DNA of 64,000 bases, from the NCBI GenBank assembly GCA_030272585.1, contig BSYQ01000012.1, positions 3,162,001-3,226,000 on the forward strand, given 5' to 3'. Under the pieces are notes generated by a model that did no database searches, was not told the origin of the DNA, and saw only the letters and a program-made list of their open reading frames with translations. Shown here one piece after another: positions 1 through 12,500 of this stretch; within the stretch, counting starts at the first letter, position 1, and every line of letters begins with the position of its first letter. The position numbers were made by a program, and so were the translations under genes. The stretch is from Bryopsis sp. KO-2023. Its lineage: Eukaryota > Chlorophyta > Ulvophyceae > Bryopsidales > Bryopsidaceae.

Positions 1-313
1 AATAGAACAGATTGATAAAATTGAAGTTGCTTTTTTTTTCTTTTCCCTTTTTTTTTCGTCACTGTTCAAGACGAAAGAAAAATTATCAATAACGTGCCGT
101 CCTGTATTTTACTTTTAAACTTTTTTTTTGAAAATTTTTCAATTTTCCCCTGAGTTTTGTGTTGTTTTGTTTAAAAAAAAAAGTAAAAAAAGAATTAAAC
201 TCGTGTTCTGAATTGATTATAAGAAACGTTCATTTGATCGCTCACCCTGCTTTATTTTTGTTTCCCCTTCCCCGTTTTTTTTTTTTTTTTTCATTTTTTT
301 TTCCTTTAAGCAG

Positions 314-536
314 GCATTGGCAATACAAGCTTTTGAATTTATCGGTGGATAAAGTCAGCGTAGCGCGGGACGGAAAGAGGGCCACCATTGAAGCTCAAAT
401 TCAAGAAAGAGCTGAGCTTATTGATAATGGTCGAAAAGCAGATTGGTACTCAACGTCGTACAGTGTGCAGTACGAATTAGTCATGAGAAAAAATGGTTGG
501 AAAATTTCCTCGGCCCGAGTGATTTACGAATCTTAA
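314..536 (+). CDS. ARC6-like plastid division protein, last exon only
   Basis: The gene runs off the left edge; only its last exon is visible. A T-rich stretch ending in AAGCAG precedes the acceptor at 313, and the frame stays open to TAA at 534-536. The 73 or so residues match the C-terminal IMS (DUF4101) domain of ARC6/PARC6 and cyanobacterial Ftn2. Recognisable elements are YKLLNLSVDKV, then DGKRATIEAQIQERAELID, then YSTSYSVQYELV and the terminal NGWKIS with a short tail. In plants ARC6 sits in the inner plastid envelope: the stromal part anchors FtsZ and the IMS part contacts PDV proteins. The family is known from cyanobacteria and primary or green-derived plastids, so this argues for a plastid. 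The start, J-like domain and membrane segment lie outside the window. ARC6 versus a PARC6/CDP1 paralogue cannot be decided from this piece. Confidence 0.82.
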
Positions 537-3500
537 GAAGAAAAACTTCGAGAAAGAGAGGAAAAAAAAAGATTGCTTTGGAATAGAAACCAAAACAAAA
601 GAAAAGGGGGAAAATGGGGAAGGGAAAAAAAAAGAAGAAGAAAAAAAAAGAAAGCACACATCGCACGATAGCAAAAAAAAGCACAAGAAGAAAAGGGTAA
701 AAAAAGGGAAAGAAAAAAAAAAGAAAGAGGTATGAACAAAAAAACTTGGCATTATTTCATTTATTGGTTCGGTGTTTTTGTTGTTTTTTTCTCGCGGTTG
801 GTCGCTGGGGGTGTTTTTTTTTTTTAATCTTTTTTTTTTTTGGTATTTTTCACGTTTTTCTTTTTTCTTTTTCCCTCTTTTTTTTTCTTTTTGGAACTGC
901 CAAGGGAATGTGTCGAGCAAGTTTTATTTTTCGCTTCTTTTTGTGTCGGCTCTTTTTCTTTCCCTTTTTTCCGAGAAGATAAAGGTGCCTCCTAGAAGAA
1001 ATGGAAAAAAGAAAAGGAAGAATCAGCATAAAAAGTAAGCAGGATTTGGGGGGGAATATATAAGAGAGAGGAAAAAAAAAACATTGCCTGATCAAAAAAA
1101 AAAAATCTAACCTTCACCCACAGGTGTTTTTTTTTTTTTTGCATGGTTTCTTTTTACGATAGAGGTGCTATTATCCTCCTGGTTGCTTCAGCTTGCTTTC
1201 ATTTATACACACCGTTTTGGAGAAGGAAAAAAAAAAACTTGGGAAGAAAAAAGAAGAAAAGAAAAAAGTTGCTCCAAAAAAAATCAAAATGAATGATTGC
1301 CATGAATAGTGTAAAAAGAGTGAAGGACAAAAAAAAAAAAAAGAGAAGTGGGTATAGAGATGGATCAAAATCGCCTCAAGGAGGCTGGGGAATTAGACAT
1401 CTTTTCAGGAAACGGATGATTTTCTTTTTTTTTTCTTGCTTTATTTTTTTTTTATTTTAGAGTGTTGTTCCTTTCTTTTGGTGCAAGGATATGTATTTTT
1501 CTTTGCTTATCCAAAAAAAAAAATCTCTATTTGCTTGCAACCCCCTCGGAAAGAAAAAAAAAGAAAGAAAGAAAGCCCCTAGAAAAATAGGGATGATGAA
1601 GAAAAAAAAATCGATTATTAATGTCGATTTTCTCCCCCGGTTTTTTTGGGGGTTTTAATCTACAGGTGAATTGGAGTGACGCTTGCTGTATATCGAAACG
1701 ATGATCAAGGCTGCATGTAGAAAGAATTATGGGTTTTTTAAAAAAAGGGGTCAACAGCACAAAAACAAAAGAAAAAGTTATAAGAGTAATATTCTTGCAA
1801 CAGGGCATGATGATAAGAAAGGAAAAAAAAATACGATGAGCAGCAAGAATTAAAAATCATGTTTTGATTTATATGAGGCGAGCTGAAATGGGGTTGAACA
1901 AATGAAAGCAGAAATTGGAAAACAAAAAAGAGAGGAAAACTCGGTGCCTGGGTTTTTTTACCCTTTTCTTTTTCTTTTTTTCGGAATATTAAATATTAAC
2001 CTGTGTTTATTTTATTTTTTTCGAAACCGGAGTGGTTTAGTGATCTTTTTTTTCTTTCTGTTTTTATATCATCGACATGAAAAAGAAGCCAAATCAGGTT
2101 TTCGAAAGAGAAAAAAAAAACATCGGTCGAGGTTGGTTGTGAAAAGAGATCGGAGAGGAGGGGGGTAGGGGCGGGGGGAAAAAAAAACACAAAAAAATTA
2201 CTGAAGAATGCTCTTAAGAATCGCTTTTGCAAAAGAGTGAGAGGAAAAAAAGAACAGAATTGTGTGGATGATTGAGGGGGGGGGGGTGGGGGGAAAAAAA
2301 ACAAAGAAGAGAACTGTGCAAAAATACAAGGGGATGGGATTGAAAAAGGAGAGAAAAAAGGAAAAAGAAAAAAAATACGTGGACAATATGCTTCGAGGAG
2401 TTTTAATCTGGGCTTTTTCTAATTCGTGTGATTTCAGTGGAAAAAGATTTCCTATATATATTGTCGATCTATTATGGATTTTCGAAGTTTTCATCCCTGG
2501 TCATCACCATGTTAAATTTGCTTTTGATTCTTCTTTTTTTTTGGCCCTTCTTTGGTTTTTTTTTTGCTTTACTTTTTCTCCCCTTCTTCCTTTCCCTCTA
2601 CCTCGTTTTTTTTTTTTTTTTTTATTTTGTCCATTCATGTATGTAAAAACTGCCAAACGCGTGCAAGGAAAAGTCATGGTTCTTGTGAGGCTTCTTTTTT
2701 TTTTTTAACGAAAAGTACAAAAAGGGTGGCCCATGGAAGAAATATCCCTCTCGAAAAAGTCGATCCATTGTTTGGGAAGGGAGGGTCACTGTAACATCTC
2801 CCCTAAGATTTTCGAGGTTTTTTTTCTGTCTTTTCATGGGCTTTTTTCAAAAAAGTTCCTTTTTGTGTTTTTCGAGTGCCTTGTCGAGAATCTTTGTCAT
2901 ATATCCTGCTTTTGGTGATTTCAGTGTCTGCCATCTTTTCTTTTTCCTGAAAAGACAATTTCTGAGACTTGTAGTTTCTTTTCGCTGGTTTCAATGATCG
3001 AGCGGTATGTGGGGTTTTGGTCGATTTTCTATCTTTTTTTTTGTACTTCCGGAAATATCTTGGCTATCTTTTTTTTTTTCTGTTCGACTCGAGAGGCTTG
3101 TGGTGCTCTCCCTCAGCTGTGGCAAATTTTTTTTCCATCCCTTTTGGAGTTCTGCTTTGTTTTCTACATATTCTGCGTTCAATTTAAGTATCAAGTTTAT
3201 TGGGATAGCATATCTGGTACCAGAATTAGATAGTGATGATGAACACAGCACAGGGTAATATCGTGGAGAAAATACTTTAAATTAAAAGGGAAAAAAGAAT
3301 GTTTTTTTTTTCTTTGCTTGTCATAAAAATGATCAAAGAGTGGAAAAAAAAGAGAGAGAGGGAGAAAAAAAAAAATTCAAAACAGAAAGAAACAGAAACA
3401 ATAAAGGAACAGAATTAGCTTTTGCCTTCGCTGAACACCTGTTGGTCGGTTTCGTTTGGTTTCATTGTGTTTTTTCTTTTTTCTTTTTTTTCTCTCTCGT

Positions 3501-4279
3501 GCGTGTGTGTGGTGGTATTCCTTTCAAGAGGAGGCAACAATGTCTAAGAGTGGGTTAATGGCTACAGCCATGTCAAGGAGATATACACAAGGGGTTATAT
3601 AAAATGGGGTCTGCGAAAAAAAGAAAATGAATTAGGGATGGGTGAATATCAATGAGAAGACAAATTATGAAAACGAAAAAAAAAACAACAAAAAATTATC
3701 AAGGGAAGAAAACAAAGGGATGGGTTTGGTGGGGATGGGGTGTTTGAGAAAATGGAGTGGTCATGTATCAATGTTTGTTCTTTTTCGCATTTTTGCCTTT
3801 TTCGTTTGTTTTTGCTTTTTTGATGTGATATTTTTATTTCAAAAAACACTTTTTATATATTTTTTTTCTGTTTTGACTGCACGGCTTGAAGTTTGAACAC
3901 AAGAACTCATGAAACAGTCGCAAAAAAAAAAGACTTTCACCTCGTTGAATTGACATTCAAGGATCCTCTGGTCTTTATTAGACCGAAACCCGCAACAAGG
4001 AGGATGCCTCCCCCAGAAAACTCTCATCCGCCAAAAAAAGGCTGAACGGCTGAGATTGATTTTCGAACTTTTTTGCCGTAGAAAACCACATTCTCTCCTA
4101 CCCAAGACAAAGAGGACAAGCGATATTTTCTCCTCCCCCCACCACAACGGTGGTGAATAACCCCCCCTCAACCTCTTTATTTCAGCACGTGGTGCAAGAA
4201 AATACCGCTGCGTTATTCCCCCAAAACACGAAAGAATCTCAACATTTTCCCGCCAAGAAAATTCAATCGCCCCCGAACA
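537..4279. other. 3.7 kb without a recognised gene
   Basis: Long poly(T) and poly(A) tracts alternate with short mixed sequence. Open frames here are mostly Phe/Lys/Ser-rich translations of homopolymers, and many use non-ATG starts. The left part is presumably the 3' UTR and downstream flank of the ARC6-like gene. A minus-strand stretch at 2991-3240 reads less repetitively, but no splice partner or family could be assigned. Confidence 0.5.
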
Positions 4280-6755
4280 TCAAACTGCGACCGTTTTCTT
4301 GGGTGCCAGGGCTCCTACAGGGCCGGTGGGTCTTCCCACCATCGCTCGCATGGCTTTCCTTGTGAGCTCGTTCGACTCCGTGTCTATGTCGTGTTCCTTG
4401 AATTCAGACATGTACACAGTCCGCCAGTCTGGAGGATTCACACCCAATCGAACACCGCTGGCGCCTCTTTCGGCCCTGATCCTCTCCATGGCTTGCCCAA
4501 CGCTCTTCGTACATCGCATTGTCTCCTTGCGCGACCTTCGAAAACAACAAAGACGACTTTCACTCAATTGTCAGCGTCGAGATTCCGTGCAATTGCAATG
4601 TGAAGGAAGAATCAATGTGTGTAAAACGAGAAAAAGGATATTATGTTTTTCGTTCGAAGAACGGTAATGGTGAACGAGAAATCTGAGGAGCAGCAATTCC
4701 AACTCGAAGTATTTTCGCACCTTGGCAAGAAATGGGATCGAGAGGTGGTATCCGCTCTGTTATACTTCGGATCGCCGGGCATTTGAGATTTTCGAACGAA
4801 AGCCTCTCGCACAGGAAAACCCCTTCTTGCAGAACGGTTTTGATGAGGCAGCACGTTTCCAAAACCCATAGTGATTTCATTCCTCTCTTCGACCCCGTTC
4901 TCCTGCGTGTTCTTTTGTATCGGCTCGGATGGGTCTCTGCAGAAACTTTGTCGATAGGCGGTTGTGTCGGGCTTCCGGACGTATCCCATCCACTTGAGCG
5001 GCACCTTGACGGCGGAATGAAAACTGCAGGTCAAGATGGAACTCGTTTTACCATGGCGACGAGAACCTCTGCTACCCAATCCCGCACATATGCACCCAAT
5101 TCCTTGAAGCTTACCGAGCTCTTGAACGTTTCGATTTCTGATGTGTTTTCCGAGGAGGTGGTTGTGTGAGTGCGCGACCTCCTCGAGTCGGGCCCACTCT
5201 TGCGAGAACTTCGATCACCGCAGGAGCTTTCCACAGGCTCCTGTTTTGGGTGTGCAGCTTCGGTGTTTTTGATTGTAGAGTTCTGGTCCTTGGTATTTTT
5301 TGCTGTTGGGGGTCTCTTTGAGGTATCCCATGCCTTTTTCACTGGCTTCCTGCTTCCGTCCCCAAGGCTCTTGAAGCCACAGTGGTAGGTGTGGCTGGTG
5401 GATTTGTTCCTGCAGCATTCGACTGTAGTGAATTTCCCAGACTGAAATAGCCCCAGCACAATCTGCAGGAATTTATCGCGATGTTTGCTCGAGGTTATCC
5501 GTGGTACATTACTTAGAAAAACTTGTTTGCTTAAAAAAAGCTCGTGAATGAAACTCCTCACCTGTTGGGCGCTAAGACGGCGTGGAGCTTCTCGAAAACT
5601 TCCATCACCTCCTGCTGCTCGCTGATATCCGAATTCTCCAGGAGGCTATCGATGCAAGTCGCGACACTTTGTGGGACCAGATCTCCATAATACAGCTGGT
5701 TCCTCTTGAACCAATTCAAAAACCCTCTGAAACAAAATTAAACCTGCAAGGTCAGCCGAGAATTTACTGGAAGTGTCTTATTGGAAACGCTTGCCGTCCA
5801 GTTGGAGCGTTCAGCAAAGCTACCCACTTTGTCTTTGTGATCATCGTTTCAGTTGGTTTGTTGAACACCTCCTCATTAAAACGCTGATAAGTGGTTTTAT
5901 TGTTTCTCTCGGACAGTCTACCACTCGCAGATTTCAGCGTATCTCCCCAAGACGACTTGTATGTCAGATTTGGCATGGGTCGAGCTCGGCCAGCGTTCAC
6001 AGCAATACTGTAGATATCTGGGTTGCTGTCGCGCATGCCGAAAGCTTTTTGGTATGAGGTGAATGTCGCACCACTGATGTCCAGAAGCTCTTGCTCTTGC
6101 CCACACGTAGTGGATCGGTTTCCTGATGCGCCATCCCGACTGACGGCGAAAAACACAAGATCAACTGCGTTCGAAGCGAAACAATCAACGCACACAATAT
6201 TGCAGTCAAGAAGAGCGTTCTCTATTTAGTTAACTGGTTCGTCGAGATACCTTGCTCGAGATGATGGCGCGCTGCAAGGTCTTGATGCCCCACACTGTCG
6301 ATTTTGCTGCCCAAAAGTGCATCCGCGCTCTACACACGTCAATGAGCGACGACGGATCAATCTTCATGAAGCGTACTTAATGGTTAATGTTCACTGACGA
6401 GGTTTTTTTCAATAAAAAAGCCGCTGCGCACTGCTGCGTGCAAGAGATATGAGCAAAAGAAACCCACAGTGGCAACATACCAGCGATTGCGCCAGACAAA
6501 AGAGAAGCGCCCAGGGGCGGCGGGAATAGGAGCTCTAGTGGGGGAATCTAATACCATCTACACCGTCAGCTGCCGAGAGAACTCACCCACAGCGGCGGAG
6601 ATGGGTCTGGACTTCGCGGATACCTTTTTCGAGATTTTATCTAACACCGCGACCACGCGATCCACCTCGTCTCTGGCGGCTCGGTTTTTCAACCATCCAC
6701 GCACATTCGATTCGAATTCAAGTGATTTGAACACTTGCCCTGGAGTCGCTGCCAT
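4280..6755 (-). CDS. seven-exon gene, protein of unknown function (about 620 aa)
   Basis: Minus-strand exons in transcript order: 6755-6587 (ATG at 6755), 6375-6235 or 6251, about 6164-5768, 5726-5562, 5511-5052, 5004-4721 and 4535-4280 (TGA). The phases of the other junctions agree; only the exon 2/3 join is uncertain. The model with GTTAAC at 6234 and an acceptor at 6165 gives 623 residues. The introns at 5512-5561 and 5005-5051 are only 50 and 47 bp, much shorter than elsewhere in the window. The N-terminus is helical (FESNVRGWLKNRAARDEVDR). The middle holds LLDISGATFTSYQKAF and NLTYKSSWGDTLKS. A Ser/Thr/Arg-rich linker follows, then DTTAYRQSF and NPPDWRTVYMSEF. No signal peptide or membrane segment is seen. 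Short aromatic motifs of the TxYxxxF type recur, which is loosely reminiscent of axonemal microtubule-inner proteins, but I do not recognise the family and assign no function. Confidence 0.65.
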
Positions 6756-8316
6756 TTGGGTCACCGAAGCAGGCAACTGTGTGGATAAATGAATTCAACT
6801 GAGTTCAAGGGAAAGGTTTCCGGGTTGACCCTCTGTTGACTAGTTTATGTTGGATTGGTTTGGTTTGGTGCGAAGAGTATGCACGGGAGACACAAAAAGA
6901 GCTTGCATGAGAAACCACAACAAGCGATCTTAAAACGATAACCATGACGGACAAGTACCCACAGTTGGCTACCAAAGCGATTCGTCTCTCATGACCAACA
7001 AAATACCAACAGGAGACATTCTGTGCAATAGAAACTCGAGGATTTGACAACTTGCTGCTCTGCAAGCTTGCGTATCCCCAATTGAAGGATTTGGGGGCTA
7101 GCTTGGTCTTATTGTGCAACATCGTGGTACTTTCAGGCCCACAGATACGACCACTCAATCTCCCAGTCCTTGCATATATATATGTGCCTTTGAACTTCCA
7201 AGTTCAAGCAATTGCTTGTTCGAACACGTCGTTTGTTGCCGATACCATTTAGTTGAAGAATCGTTGTACATCTCGGTGTTTCCTTAAATTTGTCTCGAGT
7301 CTTGAAGTGGGTAAACATGTCCCTGTAAGAAAAGCCTATGGTCTCACCAAATCCCCCAGGACAAATTTCTCAACCGCCGCTAAATACGCCACAGCGCAAA
7401 ACATCGCCAAATGCAATCCACTTCTTCTATGTGCATACGTGGCTGATTCCCTGGTGGATTTATGTGGCTGGGGTGAGGCTTTACGAACTTGAAAAGTTGT
7501 TTCGCGTTACCCCCCCCCCCCCTCCGTTTTTTGGAATTGGAGGGGGGAATCATGAAATTTTGTAAAATAGGCCGAAGTAATCGATTTTTGAAATTTTGAA
7601 AGCGGCCTAAGGCTTCTTATCCTGTGAGGGTGCTAAATATGCCTTCTTTTCGGTCAATTACCCTCGGGGTGCTTCTGTGGGGGGGACCATCCTAAATTTC
7701 TGTCAGACCCGCACGCTTTGGTTGACATGGAAAGCCTTACTACGAAATGAGTGTCTCAAAAAACGATCATTCCGAACGTACGAGCATTGTACCGCAACAC
7801 TTCTGTGTCAAACATGAAGGTAGATGACGGGTAGTTTCTCAGCAGGGTTTAGAGGGACGTTTAGAAACAGAGATGGACGTCAACGTTGAGATTTTGTTGT
7901 TTTATGATGGATTGAAGGACTCTCTTTTGAAACTTTCGATATTGTGGTCTTTTTGGAGATAGTCAACAGTTCCTGGGATGTTTTTAAGGAAATTAATCCA
8001 TTTTGACTCATTTTACAAAAACATCCGTTTTACAACATCCCCCCCCCCTTCAAAAAAAAAAGGATCGTTATGTAAACAACTTATCAAATTCGTAAAGCCT
8101 GAGCAGTGTGGGGAAGCCGAGAAGCAACCACGTGGCATCCTCACATGTTGTATGGCGTGAGGAGGCACTCTTATTTTAGTCATTTTCCACTGGCGTGCGA
8201 CGTACGGCAATCACCGCTTTACCAGAAAAAAATAAACAAACATGATTACGAACATAATTTTAGGGAAAAGTTTCACGGTCTCGAAACAAAACGTTGTGTT
8301 GTGTGGAGTTTTTGGT
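6756..8316. other. intergenic, no gene seen
   Basis: Upstream region of the gene that starts at 6755. It contains a C-run near 7509-7522, and a C10-TTC-A10 tract at 8039-8061 that belongs to the recurrent oligo(T)-oligo(G) class (read on the minus strand). No open frame with plausible splice partners was found. Confidence 0.4.
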
Positions 8317-8643
8317 AATTTAGTTGGGTAGTTGCTGGCAGGTTGTACAGTACAGTTGGTAGTTAGGACTATCTAGGTTTTTGGTATTTAAAGGCTTTGG
8401 TTGGAACAGGGGTAGTACTTTTTACAGTGTAGGATGTAGGAAATAAAAGGCAATTAAAGGATAATGAAAACGAGGATTCGAACCTGGGGTCTTAGAAGAG
8501 AAGGGAGGATCTTTCGTCACAATTGTTGAATTCACATTTTCACACTAAAAAGTACGACCCCCTGTTTCAACCAGAGTGTTTTCAAATACCACAACCCAGA
8601 GTTCTAACTGTACAAACTGAACAACAACTACCCAACTGAATTT
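8317..8643. mobile_element. foldback / MITE-like element with imperfect inverted arms
   Basis: The arms at 8317-8432 and 8543-8643 are imperfect inverted copies. Both begin at the outside with AGTTGGGTAGTTG and share GTACAGT, GGTATTT, GGTTGxAACAGGGG and CGTACTTTTT-like blocks in the same order. The loop is about 110 bp and contains GGATTCGAACC at 474-484 of the 8 kb block, which on the minus strand is a B-box-like GGTTCGAATCC. No transposase is present. The structure resembles a non-autonomous DNA transposon or foldback repeat. A clear target-site duplication could not be fixed. Confidence 0.65.
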
Positions 8644-8717
8644 GCCCTTTTCAAACACTAGATGGGAGTAAAGACTCTGGAATGTTTAGGAAGATCTAAT
8701 TAAGTTATTTTGACGAT

Positions 8718-9416
8718 CTATTGGGATCCACAGTCGGAAACTGAGGTCGAAGATTGGGAGGATGAAGGCGATGAATTTTGTGACGACTGGTGGAATCCCC
8801 CCAACAACAGCACAACATAAAAAAAATCAGTGCTGTTGTAAGAATTGCTCCCCTTCGCCGGTAATTGTGGGTCTCCGTGTGTCAGACAGGGGTCTGAGTC
8901 CAGACAAAGACGAAACTGAAAAAAAGAATGTGAACTCAACAGGAGGAGAATAGCCACTCTCAATAACGGAAAATGAAAAATAGCCAAGGCTCCTTCGATC
9001 GATCCTTAATTAACGAGTTACAACACACGTTGTGCTTATTGCTCTGTCCCAGCACTCCAATAAAATAGTGCCGGAGGGTGGGGTGGCCGGGAAAAAACAA
9101 GCTGTCTGCTCTTCGGTGCGACCTTCTTTTTTTATGAAACCGGCCACCTCTGGCTGATTCGCAGATTCGAACAGCCATGCCACAGTGTTCACGCTTTTTC
9201 CCACTCATTGTGAAAGAGATGCTCTCCTTCAATTTCAAACAAACAAACGAACAAGTAAACATCAAATTGCACTGTGGAGGAGATTCCTACTGCAATGATC
9301 AAGGCTATTCCCATTGCGTCATGACGGCCTCTCGACGACTTCTCCATTGCTGCCGTGCCGTCTGAATCGAGAACGTGCATCCTGGTACCGTCCAGTATAC
9401 GGCTCCACAGATTCAT
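8718..9416 (-). CDS. possible small multi-exon gene, unknown product
   Basis: An ATG at 9416 opens a frame with a hydrophobic stretch (AMGIALIIAVGISSTVQF) that could be a signal anchor. Lower down, a segment around 9160-9010 reads PEVAGFIKKEGRTEEQTACF and onward. A third segment, 8921-8718, follows an acceptor-like TTTTTTTCAG and ends in a Ser-rich tail and TAG. The segments read like coding sequence, but the junction phases were not resolved and no family is recognised. It would be divergent from the LRR gene at 9563, with 146 bp between the starts. Confidence 0.28.
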
Positions 9417-9562
9417 ACCAACTGAGGACAGTTACACGTTGGGTGTAGAGCATCGATGGGACCTGTTCTTTTGGGCTGTCGCTTCCTGGTGAAGCTGAGG
9501 CGCTGTGGCTAATCATTCAAAGGCAGCCTGGAGCCCTTTGGGTTCCAAATGGCGGGCCCAAT

Positions 9563-12500
9563 ATGACCTTGCGATTGCACGCCGCCGTGGTGGCCCTTCT
9601 CATATCGCTGCTGCCTTATGGAACGTGTGCGGACTTCGTCCCTTGCAAGGTGAACCGAAACCTTGAAAAACTGTGTAACGATCTTCGATGGGTTTTTCTT
9701 CAGGGGGGTAGGGTGTTCGTTTTGCTAGTCAGGTGATGTAATGAAGGAACGGGGCCTCCCCCCCCACCTTCCAACGTCCTAAGCGGAGTATGTCGACTGA
9801 ATGAATTGAGATGGACCCCCACGGTTTTGCTCTCTCTTCCAGGGCGATTCGTTCCCTCCAAAGGATGCATCGTTTTTGGAGTGGCTGATTGAGGCAGAAC
9901 TGTCAAAGGAATTTTGCAGCTCGTATTCCAATGAGGAGACGACATCTTTTGTACATATGCTCTCAGTGACACCGATTTTGGAGCCCGCTTGCGATGCGGT
10001 CGGTACCGTTACGTTGGAACGCAACGAAACGTTTAAACGAGCAAATTTGCTCTTTTTTTTGTGGGGGGGGGGAGGGGTTACGTTGGTGAATGTGGTTAAG
10101 GAAGAGTTCTTGATCTCGGAGGTTGGCCTGCATGAAATACGCTTTCGATTACAGTTTCCAGTTTTCATTGGTTGTTTTTGACAAGTTGGATCTGGGTCAA
10201 GAAAACGAAAATAGAACCTTCACTCGAATAAGTGGAGTATCTGTGCCATTAAGGTGGGATTTTCTTCTGATTAACATAATCTGAGTCAACTGGAAGCGAC
10301 TTTACAAAACCTTGTGGTGTGGTGTGCTGTAGGCTCTCCTTGGGAAGTCTGAGGGATGGGTTGGCTCTGGAAAACCTCGGTCCATCACAGGACTGGATCT
10401 CGCTTTCCACGCATTCTCAGCCTACCATCCAATTTTAGACGTTTTTTCTTTGGACGAATCGCTTTTGGACGATTTTGTGCAGAGGCTGCACTCCCTTCCT
10501 TGTCTCGCAACCATCAACGCCCATGACGTTGCAGCACTGAGTAAGAGTCCCCCACGCTTTTCAATACAATTGCCAGATCTTGGGAGTATTGAAATCAAAC
10601 TTGCCTAGTTTCGGGTTCATCTCAGTCAAAATTTTGTACTCTTCCTCAATTCGATGTTTGTTTGTTTGTTGTGCCCTATGCCAAAGCTTTTTTGACCTCC
10701 GATGATTTCCGAAGGCTGCCAGTCAAAGATCTAGTAGCAGACATCAGAGGCACTCAGCTGTCTAGATTGCGTCAGAAGTATAGATGTGGAAGCTCGTGTG
10801 ACGATCCCATCGAGCTAGCACTACCGCCCTCACTTCAAAAACTCGAAATATGGGGGTCTTCCGAAACACCTCGTCTGTGGGCCGATAGCAGAATAGCAGT
10901 TTTGCCACCCCTTCCAAAAGGGCTGCAGAAGCTCGTGATAGAGCACACGCGGATTGGTGGAAAGCTGCCGCAGACGTTGCCTGAGAGCATTCGGCACGTG
11001 CAGCTTGGAGGAAACTTGTTCGAGGGGGACGTCCCAAGCGAGTGGGAGGAAGCGACAAAGCTCGAGGTTTTCGCGGTTCATGAGGAGAGACTGCGGCACT
11101 CGTTTGATTTGGATGCTGGAAACGTGTGGCCTGACATAAAAGAAATCGATGTGTGCTTCGGCCATCCCAAGAAGAAAGATCACGCGGGGGAGGAATTCGT
11201 TAGAAAAAGCTCAAACACATCCCAGCAGTTCCTGTGCTTGGGTTTTGGCTGCAGTCGTTCTGGCTGCGAGAGGTCCTTGCAGTGCTTAAAAGTGAGCAAT
11301 CCCCCAAAAGAAAATTGAGAAACAGATTTCGCAACATCCACGCTTTCTATTTGTTGAGGAAGAGAAATAACTTTTACTTTCTTCCAGAAAGAAGAAAGCG
11401 AAATGGTGTGGAGAAATAAGAACGCATTAACCAATACGAGCGACTCGCTCGATTCATATCTCGGAGATATGAATCGCCGTATGAAACGATGCAAAGTTGT
11501 TTGTTTGTCATCTTTTATCTTCCACGGAGTGTTTTTTTTTCAATTCGACTGCAGACGGGGAAGAGCGACGCAAAGCTCGTCACCCGCAGTCCGAACTTTA
11601 CAGAGCTGGACGTGCAGTTCGATTACCATTTTGACTACCACGGGCCTTTCAAATTCGTTTCCGATTACATTGCCTCCCCGTGTTATGACGAGCGAATGCC
11701 AGACAGACAGGAGGGAGAGGAGGGAGAGGAGGCAGGGTGCCCACACGAGAGCACGGCAGCTGTACAAATATCTGGTGTTCGGATGGCGCGGTTTCCAAGT
11801 CGTCGACGATACGTGGAGGAGCTCTTCGATTTGTTGAAGGACCTCCCGTGCTTGCAAACCTTACACATAGATGGTTGCCCTGGTAAGGTGCACCCTGCCA
11901 AACAAACGAACCGGAATTCATACTGGAAAAAATAAACCGCTTGGTTTTATGTTGTGGTCGTTCAGGAAGAACTGTGGATGCCATGCCAGTGTGAAAAACT
12001 GTTTTAAAGAAAGACTGTAACGAATTCATTCCATGTTCAAAGTAGAATGTATTGTCTGCCAAATACTGGTGCTCAGTGTCCGAGTGTTGCGTTGCCCTCA
12101 GGCTGGCTGGCAGGTTTAGCAACTCTCCATCAACTTCGAAATTTCACCTTGACGAAGGCGTCCACTGAAGACTGCCCAAAGGGTCCCACAAGCGCCAAAA
12201 GCATTGATATGATCTTCCCACCCAACCTGGAGATTCTGACGACACAAGGCATCAGGTTTGACCCAGGGGAACTATCCACTAGCGCCTTGCCACATTTGAA
12301 TCAACTGAACATTACCGATTCGGGTTTGCCGGAAGATCTGCCCGCTGGACTAGAGCATCTTCGAATCGAGCTTGATCCGACCCTCGAGTGGGTAATTCCG
12401 AAGGCCTGGGCAAAGCTGACCCAGATGATGACGATTGTTATCGAAGGAACCTCCCCGTCCGACCGCCTCCTGCTCCAACTCACTCCTGTATTTGACAAAA

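Noticed and set aside
159..313. N-terminal extension of the first open frame upstream of the ARC6-like exon
   Set aside because: It starts at GTG and translates a poly(T)/poly(A) intron; the acceptor at 313 explains the real exon.
477..3900. Many Phe/Lys/Ser-rich open frames on both strands
   Set aside because: They are translations of homopolymer tracts, overlap each other, and lack splice partners or family similarity.
4280..6755. Origin recognition complex subunit 6
   Set aside because: A vague resemblance in one segment was not supported by the N-terminal or C-terminal signature of ORC6.
8461..8560. tRNA gene on the minus strand
   Set aside because: The B box is good, but the T stem has a mismatch, the anticodon stem is poor and no acceptor stem pairs.
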